Source: Istiophorus platypterus (taxonomy: Eukaryota > Chordata > Actinopteri > Istiophoriformes > Istiophoridae). Taken from it: a stretch of 64,000 nt of DNA. The stretch covers positions 717,501 to 781,500 of the forward strand of contig CM029129.1 of the NCBI GenBank assembly GCA_016859345.1, given 5' to 3'. The position numbers were made by a program, and so were the translations under genes. Below are positions 27,832 to 40,089 of this stretch, one piece after another. Position 1 is the stretch's first letter, and every line of letters starts with the position of its first letter. Below the pieces are notes generated by a model. It had not been told where the DNA came from and ran no database searches. It saw only the letters and a list, made by a program, of their open reading frames with translations.

Positions 27832-27949
27832 CCACATAAAACAAACTTCAATGACTGCCTTTTTTTCACCTACGTAATATCACAAAAATCAGGCAAAATA
27901 ATGCAGGAAAACTAGTATATGCTTTTGTTACTTCTAGGCTTATTTCTAG

Positions 27950-28350
27950 GATTATTTCAACTCCTTATTATCAGGCTGTCCTGATAAAACATTAAATAGT
28001 CTCCAGCTGATTCAGAATGCTGCTGCAAGAGTATTGACAAGAACCAGAAAGAGAGATCTTATCTCTCCTGTGTTATCTTCTCTGCATTGACTCCCTGTGA
28101 AATCCAGAATACAATTTAAAACCCTCCTCCTCACCTACAAAGCCCTTAATGGCCAGGCACCATCCTGTCTTAGAGAGCTCATGGTACCTTATTATCCCAG
28201 TAGAACAATTCACTCCCAGAATGCAGGCCTACTTGTGGTTCCTAGTCTCCACAAGCAGAATGGGGGGCAGAGCTTTCAGTTATCAGGCTCCTCTGCTGTG
28301 GAATCATCTTCCAGTTTGGGTCTGGGAACTGGCTCAGCATTAGCTTGAGC
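27950..28350 (+). pseudogene. LINE reverse-transcriptase C-terminal fragment
   Basis: NSLQLIQNAAARVLTRTRK, then ISPVLSSLH, KSRIQFKTLLLTYKALNGQA, PSCLRELM and PSRTIHS form the standard C-terminal tail of L2/CR1/Rex-type reverse transcriptases. A TGA replaces the Trp expected after LSSLH at 28088-28090, and frames change near 28260. The polymerase core is absent. Confidence 0.85.
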
Positions 28351-29037
28351 CATCCCCTCACTATACTGCTATAGGTCTAGACTACTGGGGGACTTCTCAT
28401 GATGCACCGAGTTTCTCTTTCCTCCTCTCTCCCTTAGCACTTTAACGTCTTAAAAATGCTCATTACTAACTGTCCTTCCTCTCTCCTGCAGTTTAGTGCT
28501 TTCTCATTTCTCTCTTTTCTCATCCTGTTGCTTTTTGCAGGGTTTTATTTATCTATTTATTCATTTATTTTTGCCTCTGGTGCCTCTTTTACTCTCCTGA
28601 GTCTGGATCCATGGTTGCAGACCACCTACTGCCCCTTGAGCCTGATCAACACCCTGTTACCATTTCATTTAATCCTATTAGTTATATTATTAGCCATATT
28701 AGTATAACTATAGTATATATAGCTATTAGTCTCATTATTGTGCTATGCACCCCCCCCCGATCTCTCGCTCTCTCCCTCTCTTTTTAACTCAGCCAAGCCG
28801 GTCGAGGCAGACAGCCGCCCACCATGAGCCAGGATCTGTTTAACGTTTCTACCTGTTAAAAGGGAGTTTTTCATTGCCACTGTCACCAAGTGGTTGCTCA
28901 TGGGGGAAATGTTGGGTCTCAGTAAATAATAACTATAAAGAGTCTGGTCTAGACCTGCTCTATATGAAAAGTTCCCTGAGATAACGTCTGTTATGATATG
29001 GCACTATATAAATAAAATTGAACTGAATTGAATTGAA

Positions 29038-32000
29038 AAACACCTGGCTTGCTGATCTATTGCTGCAGCAGTGAAAGCACAAATATTCAAAGGCATTTGT
29101 ATTCAACAGTTTGTTTGCATTTACATGTAAATGTAGGGAAAACAACTCAATTAATTAAACTAAGCCACACTTTGCCTGTCATTGCTGACTGAACCATTAA
29201 TCAAGCACAAGTGAAGAAACCAGGCAGTCTAGAAAGGAAACTGTAGCACTGAATCCGTGATGTATTACCTCTATTGTAGACTTAATACTGCAGCTACATT
29301 TATTTAAACTTTTCTCCTGAATGGTGTAGATATCAACATCCCAAGAAGATTTTTGCGGACATCCAAAACTATCTCAGCTTTTTAAGATGACACTGATGCT
29401 GGAGGAGAAAACTTTGCTTCTACTAGATGTTACCTTTTCAGAGCCTTTGCATTTAGCTAGAACAATATCATTCACAGTTTTGTAATGGGGGGGGGGGCTC
29501 TTCTAACCTAAGAGGAAAACATTGACCCCTTTCACATGTCAAATGCAAGCTATATGCTGTTTATGTAATGTACGTGAGCAGCGGGGGGGGGGGCTTTCTT
29601 ATTAACAAATGAAACTAAAGCCATTTGACAGAAAGGGTGTGGTATCAAACAGACTGTAACCACTCAGAAATCAGCTACTGGGATTGTTGGCTGAAGCTAG
29701 CCTTCACATATCCACCCACCCAACCACTATCCCTCCCTTCCCTTGCTGCCACAGACCCCTCCAAGGTATTTTCCCTCCAGAAAAATACAAGCCATTTTAC
29801 ATGTTAGGGCAGATGGAGACAGCATTTCACACCATCCTGTCCCCCAAGCAAAAGAAACTTAAAGTGCAACCTCATACCACACCCATTATCTTGTCTGATT
29901 TTGCCGCTTATCAGCATTAAGGCCCCCCTTTTTCTTGTTAATTTAAGAGAAGACAGTTTGGTTGAGGGTATTTTCACCTATTTGCATTCACAACCTAGAG
30001 TATTTGGTATTTAAGTCCCTTTCAAACCACATGTATCGAACATACACTCAAAGCCCTGGCTAAAAATAATTACAATATGTGCTCAACAAGGTTCAAAATA
30101 TGACACCAAAGGACTAGTGAAAAGTGGTGTGATTCGAATGAAAAATAGGAATAATAAATTATGCAAGTAAAATGGAGGGACATCATGCCAACGGGACAAT
30201 TAATTGTTTATTCTGCAATACAAATATTTGTTAGGTTAATACACTCTATTATTAACTTTTTTTTTAATTAAAAGATATCTGGCAGGTAAAAGGATGTCTA
30301 AAACAAAATTCAAATTCTCTTCACTACAGTGACTACCGATGAATTTATTTCAAATTTAACTTCGTTCTTTCTTCTGTGGTTTTGTTGAATTAATTCAGCT
30401 TTGGTCTGTAATACCAGTAACACCAGAAAGAGTGAAAACTCAAAAACAAATCTGTCCTGCGACAGAGAACCAAATGCCTACTTCCCCTCCAGTCAGCTTT
30501 GAGTTATACCTGTGCCTTGCAATTGAGGTTTTTTGTAAATAATCTTCTCGAAAAGCTAAAGCATGGCCATATTTTAAAAATGTATCTTTAAGGCTGCAAT
30601 GGACAGTAAGATCTTTGCACCCTGCCAATTTAAACAAGATGAAGTACAAAAAAGTACAAAAAACCACATTATTTTCCAGATTTTAAGACAGGAACATTAA
30701 AGAAAAATATGTTAATCCTACACAGTCTTGCTAAAATTACTGGAATTAGGGGGACTTGAGGATTTCAGGTCTCTATTACAGTGCAGCGGTTGAATATGAG
30801 AGGATTTACTCCACAGGAGTAGCGCAGTAACAATAATTTTATCTTTTAACGCTACAGTCACAAAGGTAACAGTAGACATATGGTATTAATCTAGCACTTT
30901 GCCTTGCAGCACCTTGCCAAATAACATTATACTGTATTTTGTTGGGGCAAAAGTTGATCAATGTTCAGTTTTTTTTCCCCCTAAGAAACCCTGGGTTTTT
31001 CCCTGGCAAACCCATCAACATGGGCATTACCACTGTGACAACAGAGGTACACCATACAAATGAATGAGGGAGCTGCATTTTTTCACAGAGTACTAAAGGC
31101 ATTCTTGATATCAGAACCTTCTTCCCATCATAATGAGCAAAGCTACATTAATCTGTCACTCCATGTGTAACAGCTCTGTGGCCATACTTAAATAGGTGAA
31201 GTGTATTTTTAAAGCATTTCATGGTCAGCCCGGAAACTCTCCTATTATCTACAGGGGGCACTTTTAGTAACTCTCTTGAGCCACAAAATAATTTTAAACT
31301 GGGCTTAGAAATTATTGGAGAGCTAAAATGCCCCAGCTGGACCTAAGATATCTCTCTTAAAATGCCATTTTCTGTTAGTAATGTTGACTTTTACAAAAAT
31401 TGTATAAGGTTTAGCTATACGTTTTTCAACAGCTCACACTTTGCTGTATCCCCTGATATGTGTGCTGGCAGCTTATCATTCTAAAGTCACCCTAAAAAGC
31501 CTTCCCTGGCTTCAAACCTGCAAGTCTGAAAGTTGCTTTGACAGCATTCCCCCTTTGATGTGAGGAATGCTACAGATCAAGTTGAATCTGACTTCAGCTA
31601 CTATCTACCATCCTGTTATCTGACATTATGTGGACGATAATTATGGATTTCATTCAGAATTAAATGTGACAAAAAAATAAATACATCAGAGCAAATGATC
31701 CAAGCAGATCAAATAGCATCAAGTGATGTAGATGGATCACATGTGAGCCACTAATCATCCCCCTCCCATCTAACCTTCCACCACACAGACACTCAGCCAC
31801 CAATCAGACTGGCTGCCTGTCCTCCAGCCGCTCTGACAAACAGCAGCTCCGTAACAGCAAGAGGTAGCAAGTGACACAGACGCAACTCAGAGACAAGAGC
31901 TGGGAGAAAAAAAAAAACATTTTATTTTGATACATCTTGTCTACGTGATACAAGACATGCTGGTGGTGCCAGTGCTGGTTATAGTTCATTAAGTGTCTGA

Positions 32001-33000
32001 ACTCTCTCCAAGCCGAGTTGTTGTCATTGAAAACCCTGACTTCCAAAATAGGGCTTTGAAAACCCCAGGATCCTTTTTCTAAAATTACCAGGTCTTACCC
32101 TTCAGCATGAAGAATATTCAGTTTCTCTAATAAAGGACTGATCTCATGAGATGTTTCATTATTCCACACAAGAAGAAAAAATGGAGATCTCTTATTCTGC
32201 TCAAAGTCTACAGCATTTATACATTGATAGGGAAAAATGATACCATGACTGAAATGAGAAAAGTCAATAAATGTGTACTACAGCATTAGTTTTGGCTTCT
32301 TCTTGGCCAATTCAACCACACCCAATAATAAATTCACAAACACACTTAAGCACACTTAACTCACACAAACAGAGGCTTGGAATACAATTAATTATACACG
32401 ACCGTATCCCTGACTACAAATAAATGAACTTACAGTAGTAACTACATTTCCACCCCTGGGGGCCAGAGGGGGAATTGGAGTTTTGCTTATTTGGTCAGGG
32501 AGTTGGCTTTTTTTAAAAGTAATTTCATAGAAGGCTAGTGTAAGGTAAACTTGCACTCAGGTTACCCATCATTTACAGGAAGGGATTTACCCAAAGTTTA
32601 AAGCTGATAGACCTCGTCATTAATCTACAGCTATAGCCTATTTACAGCAATAACGTTGATGTAAAACTTTAGTTTATTCACAAACACTTTCCTTTGATTT
32701 TTTAAAATGCTATCTTATTTTATTAAAGTGAAAGCCCTCTAAAACAAGGATGGATTTTCGAGAGTTTAAAGACAATTCATTCGGTCAGTGAAGCGCAAAC
32801 GAGCATAAAAGATATGCTCATATAAAAAGCATTACGCAGTCATAATATGAGAGCGGCAACTTCAGATAAGAGTGCTTCATCACGCAGGTATTTATATTAA
32901 AGCTAATCGCCATAACTGTTACTAGTTCAAAACCAAACAAAACCAAACAAACAAACAAAACAAAACATGAAATGATCGAGGTATAGCCTTTCTGTGTGGA
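29038..33000. other. noncoding, presumed intron 1 of the alcam-like gene
   Basis: G-runs at about 29487-29496 and 29583-29593 are the only notable low-complexity sites. I recognise no exon or element. The AT content stays high until the island at 33 kb. Confidence 0.45.
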
Positions 33001-33068
33001 AACCACATGAGAAGAACGCTACCAGCTCATTCGGAAATCAGCTCGTACTCATTATTACCGAGTCTTAC

Positions 33069-33126
33069 CTTGGAAGAGCGTCCCGGCGCCCACGAAAGCC
33101 AGCAACAGGAAAGCGGGCGAAACCAT
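33069..33126 (-). CDS. alcam: first coding exon, signal peptide; probably alcam (activated leukocyte cell adhesion molecule)
   Basis: ATG at 33126 in a GAGGATGG context opens 19 codons, MVSPAFLLLAFVGAGTLFQ plus one base, ending at CAAG|GTAAGACT, phase 1. The peptide is a typical signal sequence and resembles the end of mammalian ALCAM's leader (LLISATVFRPG). The identification rests mainly on gene order: in human, ZPLD1 is followed by ALCAM on the same strand, and here this exon follows zpld1 on the same strand. ALCAM is an Ig-superfamily type I adhesion protein of neurons and leukocytes with a very long first intron, which fits the absence of a second exon in the remaining 33 kb. Another secreted or membrane protein with a split leader cannot be excluded. 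Confidence 0.5.
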
Positions 33127-33400
33127 CCTCACAAAGTAGCCTCAGGGTTTGTGTACACCTCTGGTGAGCTTCAGAAAATGAGGAGTTAGAGTCGGTCTGA
33201 GCTATAAAAATACGGCCCGCAGATATGTCACGCTAGTTTGGTTTTGCTATGGAAAGTCCGAAACATACCCGAGCGCAGGTGACAGAGAGAGAGCAGCGCG
33301 CCGTGGAGGAGGAGCAGCAACAAGAGGAAGAAGGTCTCTTGGGAATTTGACAATATGTCGCCTCGAGTTGCTGTCGGAAATAAGGCCACTCCTATACTCT
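33127..33400 (-). promoter_or_regulatory. GC-richer, CpG-containing island: presumed 5' UTR and promoter of the alcam-like gene
   Basis: Immediately upstream of the ATG at 33126 the base composition rises well above the AT-rich background, and CpGs cluster (GCGCGCCG near 33295-33304, CGGCCCGC near 33214, with more in the exon itself at 33080-33120). This is the only such cluster in the lower 50 kb. No TATA box is evident in the minus orientation; the TATAAAAAT at 33204 reads on the plus strand. The transcription start cannot be fixed from sequence alone. Confidence 0.45.
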
Positions 33401-34780
33401 CGTGAGGGTCAACAACAAAGAGTAGGACTACTGTAAAAAGTGGAACCACATCTTTTTCCGTTTCAGAGTAGCCTGATATTACGTTGCGGAAGTGTAGAGA
33501 TTTGAGACATTCATGAAACGATAAACCAGGAGAAAGAAACAACTTTCCCCGACAGGACAGCAAAGAAAAGTAGAGGCTTAGCCGAGGATTGACAAAATAA
33601 ACTGGCCGAGGTAATATATTGTGCAGATCATTTATAAGTCAAGTCAACTTAAAGATAGATTAGTTATTGATTTGATTCCCTTTCCCAAACACAGGGGTTA
33701 TGTTTGATATCTGTGCTTCAGACTAATGGTACAAAACACAAAGCCTGATCCACGTGGAAATGCACTGGCCAGGCTATTCATTCAATCATTTATGTTGTTT
33801 TTTGCCTCTTACATCACTCTGTAACCCCGCAGATTTTCAAGCAGCACACATTGATCAGTCAAAGCGTTAGAACCATGTTGTGACTGATCGATGTATATCA
33901 GAAGTATGACGCTTTTTTCCTGACCTAAAACACCGTAACACCTGTACTCCTGTACTTATGGCTGTAAAAACAAAAAATACGAAGAGCTCTCGGAGGCGGC
34001 ATTCTTTCCAAACTTGTTGCTCCACCTTAAATTGTAGATGTTGGTTCACAGGGCTCGGAAGTAATGACATCAAGTCATATGACCGAATGATTGCATGGCC
34101 AGTTTATATCTGGTTCGCGACTTACTTTGCTTTTTAGTATTCTTGATCTTTCGTAGCATTGCAAGGGTTTGGTGACCTCCGTAGCTATTTTCTAGTAACA
34201 TTAAATATCTATCACTGACTGTAATCTAGTTACACCTGACACAAGAGGAATGCTTCCTTTCACCCGTTCCTCCATGTTCCGTCCAATCGTATCTATATTG
34301 TTTGCCCTTATATGAATCTTAGCGTTAAAGCATTAGTAAGCAAATTTATTTCCACTGTAATACACAGTAAAACAGTCATGTTTACAAAGCCATAATAGAA
34401 CATGATTGGTCCCCACTATAGAAAGTAAACGTACATATTTAACTACATATATAATTACTGTAATCATTAGGGACAAAGAATATTGGCAGATGAAGCATTA
34501 CAGTGCCTTTTTTTCTGTCTATAAAACTGCTTTTAGGGTCAGTAAAGGAAAAGACTTAGAACCGCAGACATGTCTGATCAGACTCCAGGGCCCCTGGAAG
34601 AAATTATTATAATAGGCAGTTTTCATGTTGTATAAACGTGCTCATTCCTATAATATTAGACCGCTGAAATTTCTGTCATACCTGAGACTTTGTAAAAAAA
34701 TTATTGATAGTAGTAAGATTGAGTGCCCTTCCGTCGCGATGTAGTACCAATCTGACTTGATAAATTTCTCCATAAAATGA
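33401..34780. other. noncoding, upstream of the alcam-like exon
   Basis: No gene recognised. A 9-base inverted repeat (GATCAGTCA at about 33853, TGACTGATC at about 33881) is present. The minus-strand open frame 33228-33563 overlaps the presumed 5' UTR/promoter and shows no domain. Confidence 0.4.
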
Positions 34781-34789
34781 GCTACAGTT

Positions 34790-34995
34790 AGGCTCATAAA
34801 TATTTGGACAGGGACACAACTTTTTACATTCATGAAGGTGTCTCTTGATCGTAGACTTTGAAAATGATACACCAACCTCCTGGAGATTATTGTTGACCTA
34901 GCTGGATGTTGTGGAGGGTTTTTCTTCACCAAGGAAAGAATTCTGCAATCATCCACTTTAGTCATCTTCCATGGTATTCCAGGCCTTTTGGTGGT
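34790..34995. repeat. DNA-transposon-like relic (mariner/Tc1 superfamily type)
   Basis: The terminus-like start GGCTCATAAATATTTGGACA is followed by CTCCTGGAGATTATTGTTGA, then GGATGTTGTGGAGGGTTTTT, CTTCACCAAGGAAAGAATTC and TCTTCCATGGTATTCCAGGC. I remember this order from a widespread fish DNA element read antisense to its transposase. A related piece lies at 53470-54130. The family name is uncertain. Confidence 0.5.
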
Positions 34996-35055
34996 ACTTT
35001 TCTTGTCTTATCAACCACTTAAAGCTTTTACACTACTGCCACATTCACCCTTTTT

Positions 35056-35066
35056 ACACACACATT

Positions 35067-35099
<33 letters not shown>

Positions 35100-35131
35100 G
35101 TGTGTTTGTGTGTGTGTGTGTGTGTGTGTTT
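35056..35131. repeat. (CA)n followed by (TG)n, an inverted microsatellite
   Basis: CACACACACACACA-rich sequence to 35096 meets ATATGTGTGT and (TG)n to 35130, so the two halves are complementary around CATATG and can fold back. Confidence 0.9.
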
Positions 35132-35139
35132 GTATATGT

Positions 35140-38100
35140 AGATGCTAGAGTGAAATTACATAATATGATACTTCCAAAACCTGAAACCAGGCCTAGTAAA
35201 TTTCCCTGAAATTAACTTGAACGACTCTTGGACTGTTGATAAAAACTGATGGTGAGGGGATTCAAATCAAGATAATGATATCAACTGAATACTACAAGGA
35301 ACCAAACTCATCATGGTACCTCCTGATGGACTTGTAAAACTGACTTGGAAAACCTATTAATTGATTATACATAATCATCTGGCCATTGATATATTGTTGA
35401 GTTGTAGCTTACAATGTAAGTTACATATTTATGAGTGCATTGCGCCCCCCATGAGCTTTTTTCCAGGTTAGCTTCTAGCTGATGAGGTAGATGTGAATAA
35501 AATCGTATCAGTGTTAAACAGAAATCATTTCCTACGCTCTTCTTCACTTCCTCACAATTTGGAAATAATGTAGTGCTTTATTTTGCTTGCAGGTCTCCAC
35601 AGAGAGGCCAGATGTCAGTACTAGGATTATACCCTGGAGCTAGTATGCACAAAGTGTTTACCTAAGGACACTTCAGCTACAGAATGCTTAAACCAAAGCC
35701 TCAACATTCAGTTGAAGAAAATAGTCTTAGAGATGTAAGGCAATTGTGTCACTGAACTCGCCTACATACAAGTGGGATATGGGGTAAATTTGCAAACAAG
35801 ACCTGTGAAAAGAAATTCAGCAGGGTGATAACTGAAGTTTTATATGGCTTTGGTCAACAGCTTTCAGATTTGTCATGATGAACAGTTTAGGGTGTCAACT
35901 CACAAAAAAGTCATAGGTCTCACCACATAATTCGTTTAGTAGCTGGGAACCAACATTCCTGCAAGCTGTCCCCCATACCTACCAATGATGAGAGTTAGTA
36001 GAAGCTATTTCAAGAATACAACTCTTGTTGCTTTAAGCTGAAAATTGTACTTTTTTGTTATATTGTCATGTATTTGTCAAATTTATTTGCGAATGTATAC
36101 CTAAATCATGTGTCCCCAGTTGCATTTGATATTATATGATTTCATTCTCAGTGCACTTTGCATGTCTGAAGGTGTGGACCAGCCTCTGGCACAGACACCT
36201 TGTTTTGTTTAACGGACAAGGCTTGCTATATTCAGTTTTTTGTTATTGTTAACAAATTCCATGATGGGATTAAAACAAACAAAAAGTTTGTCCATCTAGC
36301 GATACAGTACTCTCTAACTTTTTGTGGCTCTTTTACTCACATCCACTGGTTCCATCCAATGGGCTACCCAGTTGATCCTGCCTGTAGGATATGCTTGTCT
36401 CAAAGATTAGGAAATATTTAGCATATTACATGATTTTTACTTTAATTAATAGGTTGTTACTGTATTTTCAAACAATTTCTAGCAGTAACTAAAAATATTG
36501 CTGAAATACTGAGGTGAAAATTCACAATTGCTATCTAACAATTTTTTTTCTGTTAGGTGTTTTAGTGGATTTGTCAGTGTTTACAGATATTTTCAGTCAC
36601 TGGATTCACAGACTTGAATGTCTCAGTAATAATTAAATCAACATTTAATAAAAAAAGGGGACATATTTTAATTATATGTAAATGTTGTGTGACCGTAGAC
36701 CTGTATGTATGAAATGTGAGACTGTTGGATGCCTTACACAATCAAACTGTTCTTGGGCTTTGTTTATTTCCTTCACCTCAACATTATTCAATAATCTTTT
36801 CAATTTATCAACAGTGCTCCCACTAGAAATTGAGATTGTGCATAGAAGCCTCTGACATTAAACCTGCAACAATTAAGATAGACAGCAAGAGTAAACAGAA
36901 GCCAAATACAAACTAACTCAGGCAGAACAAGATTACATTTCTCAAAAGAGCATTCAGAATTGGACAAACTTTCCATTTTCACAGCAAACATTTTGTTTCA
37001 TCATTGATGTCACTAAACTGACACATTGTGAGGGTGAGCAAACAAGCAGAATACTAGGATGCTGAAACTGAAGCTGCTAAATTCAACTGTCACTCAATTT
37101 ATTATTTCCACCTGTGCTTTTCCTTCTGTGACAAGTCAAAATGTCTGCTGTGAAATAGGCCTAGCTATGGTCAAGAAAGGCACACTTTTTGAGGATCCCA
37201 CATTCAAATTGGAAAAGGCCATTTATTGTGACATAGATCCAGCTTACAGGTTGTTAATTACTTTAAGAACTAGGGACCAAGAACAAACAGAGCAAATATC
37301 TAAGAGAATCAGCAGGTAACAAAAAAGTACCAGAAAAAGGTAAAAGCAGCCAGCCGGCCCCATGTATTGTAAACTTTCCCCTTAATGTTCAAAGCAGGCA
37401 GCTGACAACAAGGGCAAGTATTCGGTCAACAGTGGAGAGAAACTCACTGAGGTCATCCATTGGACAGGTATGGTATGACATGGGAAATTAAACAATAAAA
37501 AGAGGACCCATCTAAATATTGTTATCCATCTTCGCCTCACTTGTACCTCTGTCTTGCTCCTCAGACAGAAATTCAGAAAATTAAAATGTCCATAATAACA
37601 GCATGCCAAACCATTTTCCCAGTCAAGTGAGATGAGAGAAGGTTGTCACTGTCAGGACCACTGAGCCACAAAAACAAACCCCATAAAACCATATTTGCTT
37701 AATGCACATACTGTAAATAAAGTTCATGTGTATACTTTATCAACTGCCCCATAATGTAATTTGTTCTTACTTTTGCATTTAGAAATGATCCAATGCAGGT
37801 AGACTTTGCACATATGATTATAAAAACACATATGAAATACAAAACATGACACATTTGCATATATCCAACTTTTTTACATGTTGATTATTTCTAAATACAT
37901 GGTATTATGCTATTTAGCGGGGTTTGTCAAATGTTTTTAAGTCACAGACTCAGATAGAAATTAGACCATGATTCCTTGTCAGTTCAAATTCAGTTTCACA
38001 GACTCACATACAAGAGGATTTTAATCATTGCTGATTTAGTTTTAAGTTTTTTCCATGTAGGCATAACTGCACTGACAAGAAAACTGACGAATATTATTTT

Positions 38101-38600
38101 CATGTTGTACATTCCACAGTACATTTTGCCTCTGTTAATTCAGTCTTAAATATTTGTTGTTTGCAGGGGACTACCTAACCTCCTCAGGGCTTCACTGTGA
38201 AACCCCTTGCTATACATAGTTTAAACCGGTTAAACTGGTGAGCAATGATTTTCATTTGAAATGTAACCCCCCAGCAGAGTGCTTTAATTAAAACTTGAAT
38301 TTAACAACATTCAACACAATTAAGAGGGTATTGGGAGTATATTGATAAATCAATACTTAATGAATATCCTATATAGAAGCACATTTACTGAGCATGAAAG
38401 GAGCTATCTAAGCTGTCTAAGCAGAGGCAAATGACTAGAGTGCCTCCTACTGGTCTACCTGAGAAATTACCACAAAAGGATTTTTTTTTTCTTGAAACAT
38501 GTACATCATTTTGTCCACATAAAATTCAAGAATTATAATTAGAATATCTCAAATATCACCCCATAATAAAGATACCAACTGAATTGTTACTTTTGCCGTT
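35140..38600. other. intergenic, no recognisable gene
   Basis: Only short chance-like frames (e.g. 37059-37319 on the plus strand, no domain). No repeat recognised. Confidence 0.45.
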
Positions 38601-38607
38601 GCATGCA

Positions 38608-38610
<3 letters not shown>

Positions 38611-38680
<70 letters not shown>
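38611..38680. repeat. (GT)n microsatellite, about 34 units
   Basis: A long uninterrupted GT run followed by CTGTGTAAAA. The Cys-Val open frame through it is an artefact. Confidence 0.97.
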
Positions 38681-38689
38681 TGTGTAAAA

Positions 38690-39475
38690 CACAGTCAGAA
38701 AAAGAGAAAATCTAAAGTCTCAAGTTCAAAGTCTCAATTATCCTCATTTTTTTCTGATACGACACCCCTACTTCTCTCCCTCTCCCTCTCAGTAACTGAG
38801 CATCTTGCTGATGGAGTTTCCCTTTGAATCCATGGTACTGTTTTCAGCAAAACTGAAAGGGAAATTTCATCTGACTATTTTCAGGCAGACTCAAACAAAG
38901 CTTGTCATGTAGATGAAAGTTGGATGGCTAAAGTTAACAATCCAGCTTCAAAACAGAGGGCCATTGGAGTCAAACTGGCAAAGATGGAAGGTAACTACAT
39001 ACATAACACTGAAAAAAACTGTCGATTGCAACTTTTATACAAAACTACTACATTTATTCACAGCAGTGGAGTCACCAGGAGGTGACTGTGGTGGAAGGTA
39101 GGCACAGGAAAGATGATGGTTTTTGTTAAATGTAAATAGATACATTGTGTCCGAAGTCACTGGTAATACTCTCTGTATTAGACGATGACAGGACCTTTCC
39201 CTAATCTTATCCAAGCGCTTTTGTTGCCTTAACATAACCATGAATAAGTGCTATACTCATGCTATGGAGTGGCCATGAGAGCTCAATATACTGCAACTTA
39301 AGAAAAGAAATGCAAATGGACAAAGAACAAGCTAACTGACAAAAATATCCTCACAATTTTTACAACGTACACTTAGAATTTAGAAGAAATGCTGCAAAGT
39401 GAGAAAACACAACTAAATACAGAACCGTGCTGCACATACAGTCTGTCGCAATAATGTTTCCTACAAAACGTACAC
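38690..39475. other. intergenic; fragment of a dispersed repeat near 39090-39240
   Basis: The phrase CCCTAATCTTATCCAAGCGC then TTTTGTTGCC at about 39199-39228 recurs in variant form near 45925-45955 and 46440-46475, which suggests an old dispersed repeat. Confidence 0.35.
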
Positions 39476-39483
39476 TTACCGTG

Positions 39484-40080
39484 CACTTTATTAGGAAAAA
39501 AAGTGCCAATACTGGGTAGTTCTTTCCTTTCCCCACAAAAAACAGCCTCAGTTCTTTATGAGATGGTTTCAACAAGATGATGGAAACATTCCTTTAACAT
39601 TCTGCTCATGACTGCATCACATAATTTCTGCAGATTTGTCAGCTGCACATTCATGCTGCCAATTTACCACATCCCAAAGGTGTTCTATTGGATCCAGATC
39701 GGATAACTGGGGAGACAACTGAAGTTCACTGAACTCACTGTGATGTTCATGAAACATTATCAAAGTAGCCTTTGGAACATGGAAAATTGTGCCCATAATT
39801 GTATGCACATGATCAGCCACATTATGACTGACTGGTATCACTGACTGAGCTAGTAATCAACCGAAGCTTCAGTTTTCTCTTTTCTTGGCTGACAGAAGGG
39901 GACCCTGACATGGTGTTCTGCTGTTGCACCCCATCCACCTAAAGGTTCGATGTATTGGGCATTCTGATATGCTTTTCTGCTGACTGTAAATAGTGGTTAT
40001 CTGAATTGCTGTAGTCTTTCTGTCAGCTCCAACCAGTCTGGCCATTGTTCTCTGACTTCTCTCATCTCTCATTTACAAAG
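39484..40080 (-). mobile_element. Tc1-like transposon relic with two internal deletions
   Basis: The minus strand reads SQRTMARLVGADRKTTAIQI and RWMGCNSRTPCQGPLLSAKK (N-terminal helix-turn-helix region), then jumps to VADHVHTIMGTI, then to FHEHHSEFSELQLSPQLSDL and DPIEHLWDVV (C-terminal catalytic Glu region). The blocks holding the first and second catalytic Asp are both missing, a loss of roughly 400 bases in two steps. CTTTATTAGG at 39485-39494 resembles a terminal sequence; no partner was seen at the other end. Confidence 0.8.
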
Positions 40081-40089
40081 TATTTTATC

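Larger units (their letters stand above)
26820..29037 (+). mobile_element. internally deleted L2/CR1-type LINE retrotransposon
   Basis: A 5' part with ORF1 remnants (about 26877-27828) is followed directly by the extreme C-terminal part of a reverse transcriptase (about 27950-28350) and a 3' UTR. The UTR includes TCACCAAGTGGTTGCTCATG, GGGGGAAATGTTGGGTCTCA, GAGTCTGGTCTAGACCTGCT and GGCACTATATAAATAAAATT, and ends in ATTGA-type repeats at about 29037. The endonuclease and most of the reverse transcriptase are missing, a loss of perhaps 2-3 kb. This UTR with TTGAA/ATTGA repeats is characteristic of abundant fish L2-type elements. The ends and any target duplication were not resolved. Confidence 0.85.

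Noticed and set aside
33200..33215. TATAAAAATA as a promoter for the alcam-like gene
   Set aside because: It reads on the plus strand, opposite to the exon, and no plus-strand gene follows.
33228..33563. Minus-strand 111-codon open frame upstream of the alcam-like ATG
   Set aside because: No domain, Leu-run from a CTC/CTG-like tract, and it ends before the better ATG with leader and donor; more likely 5' UTR/promoter sequence.
37059..37319. 86-codon plus-strand frame
   Set aside because: No similarity or domain recognised; length is within what chance gives in this window.
38603..38827. Plus-strand open frame rich in Cys-Val repeats
   Set aside because: It is translation of a (GT)n microsatellite with no splice signals or domain; the same holds for the frames across 16515-17034.
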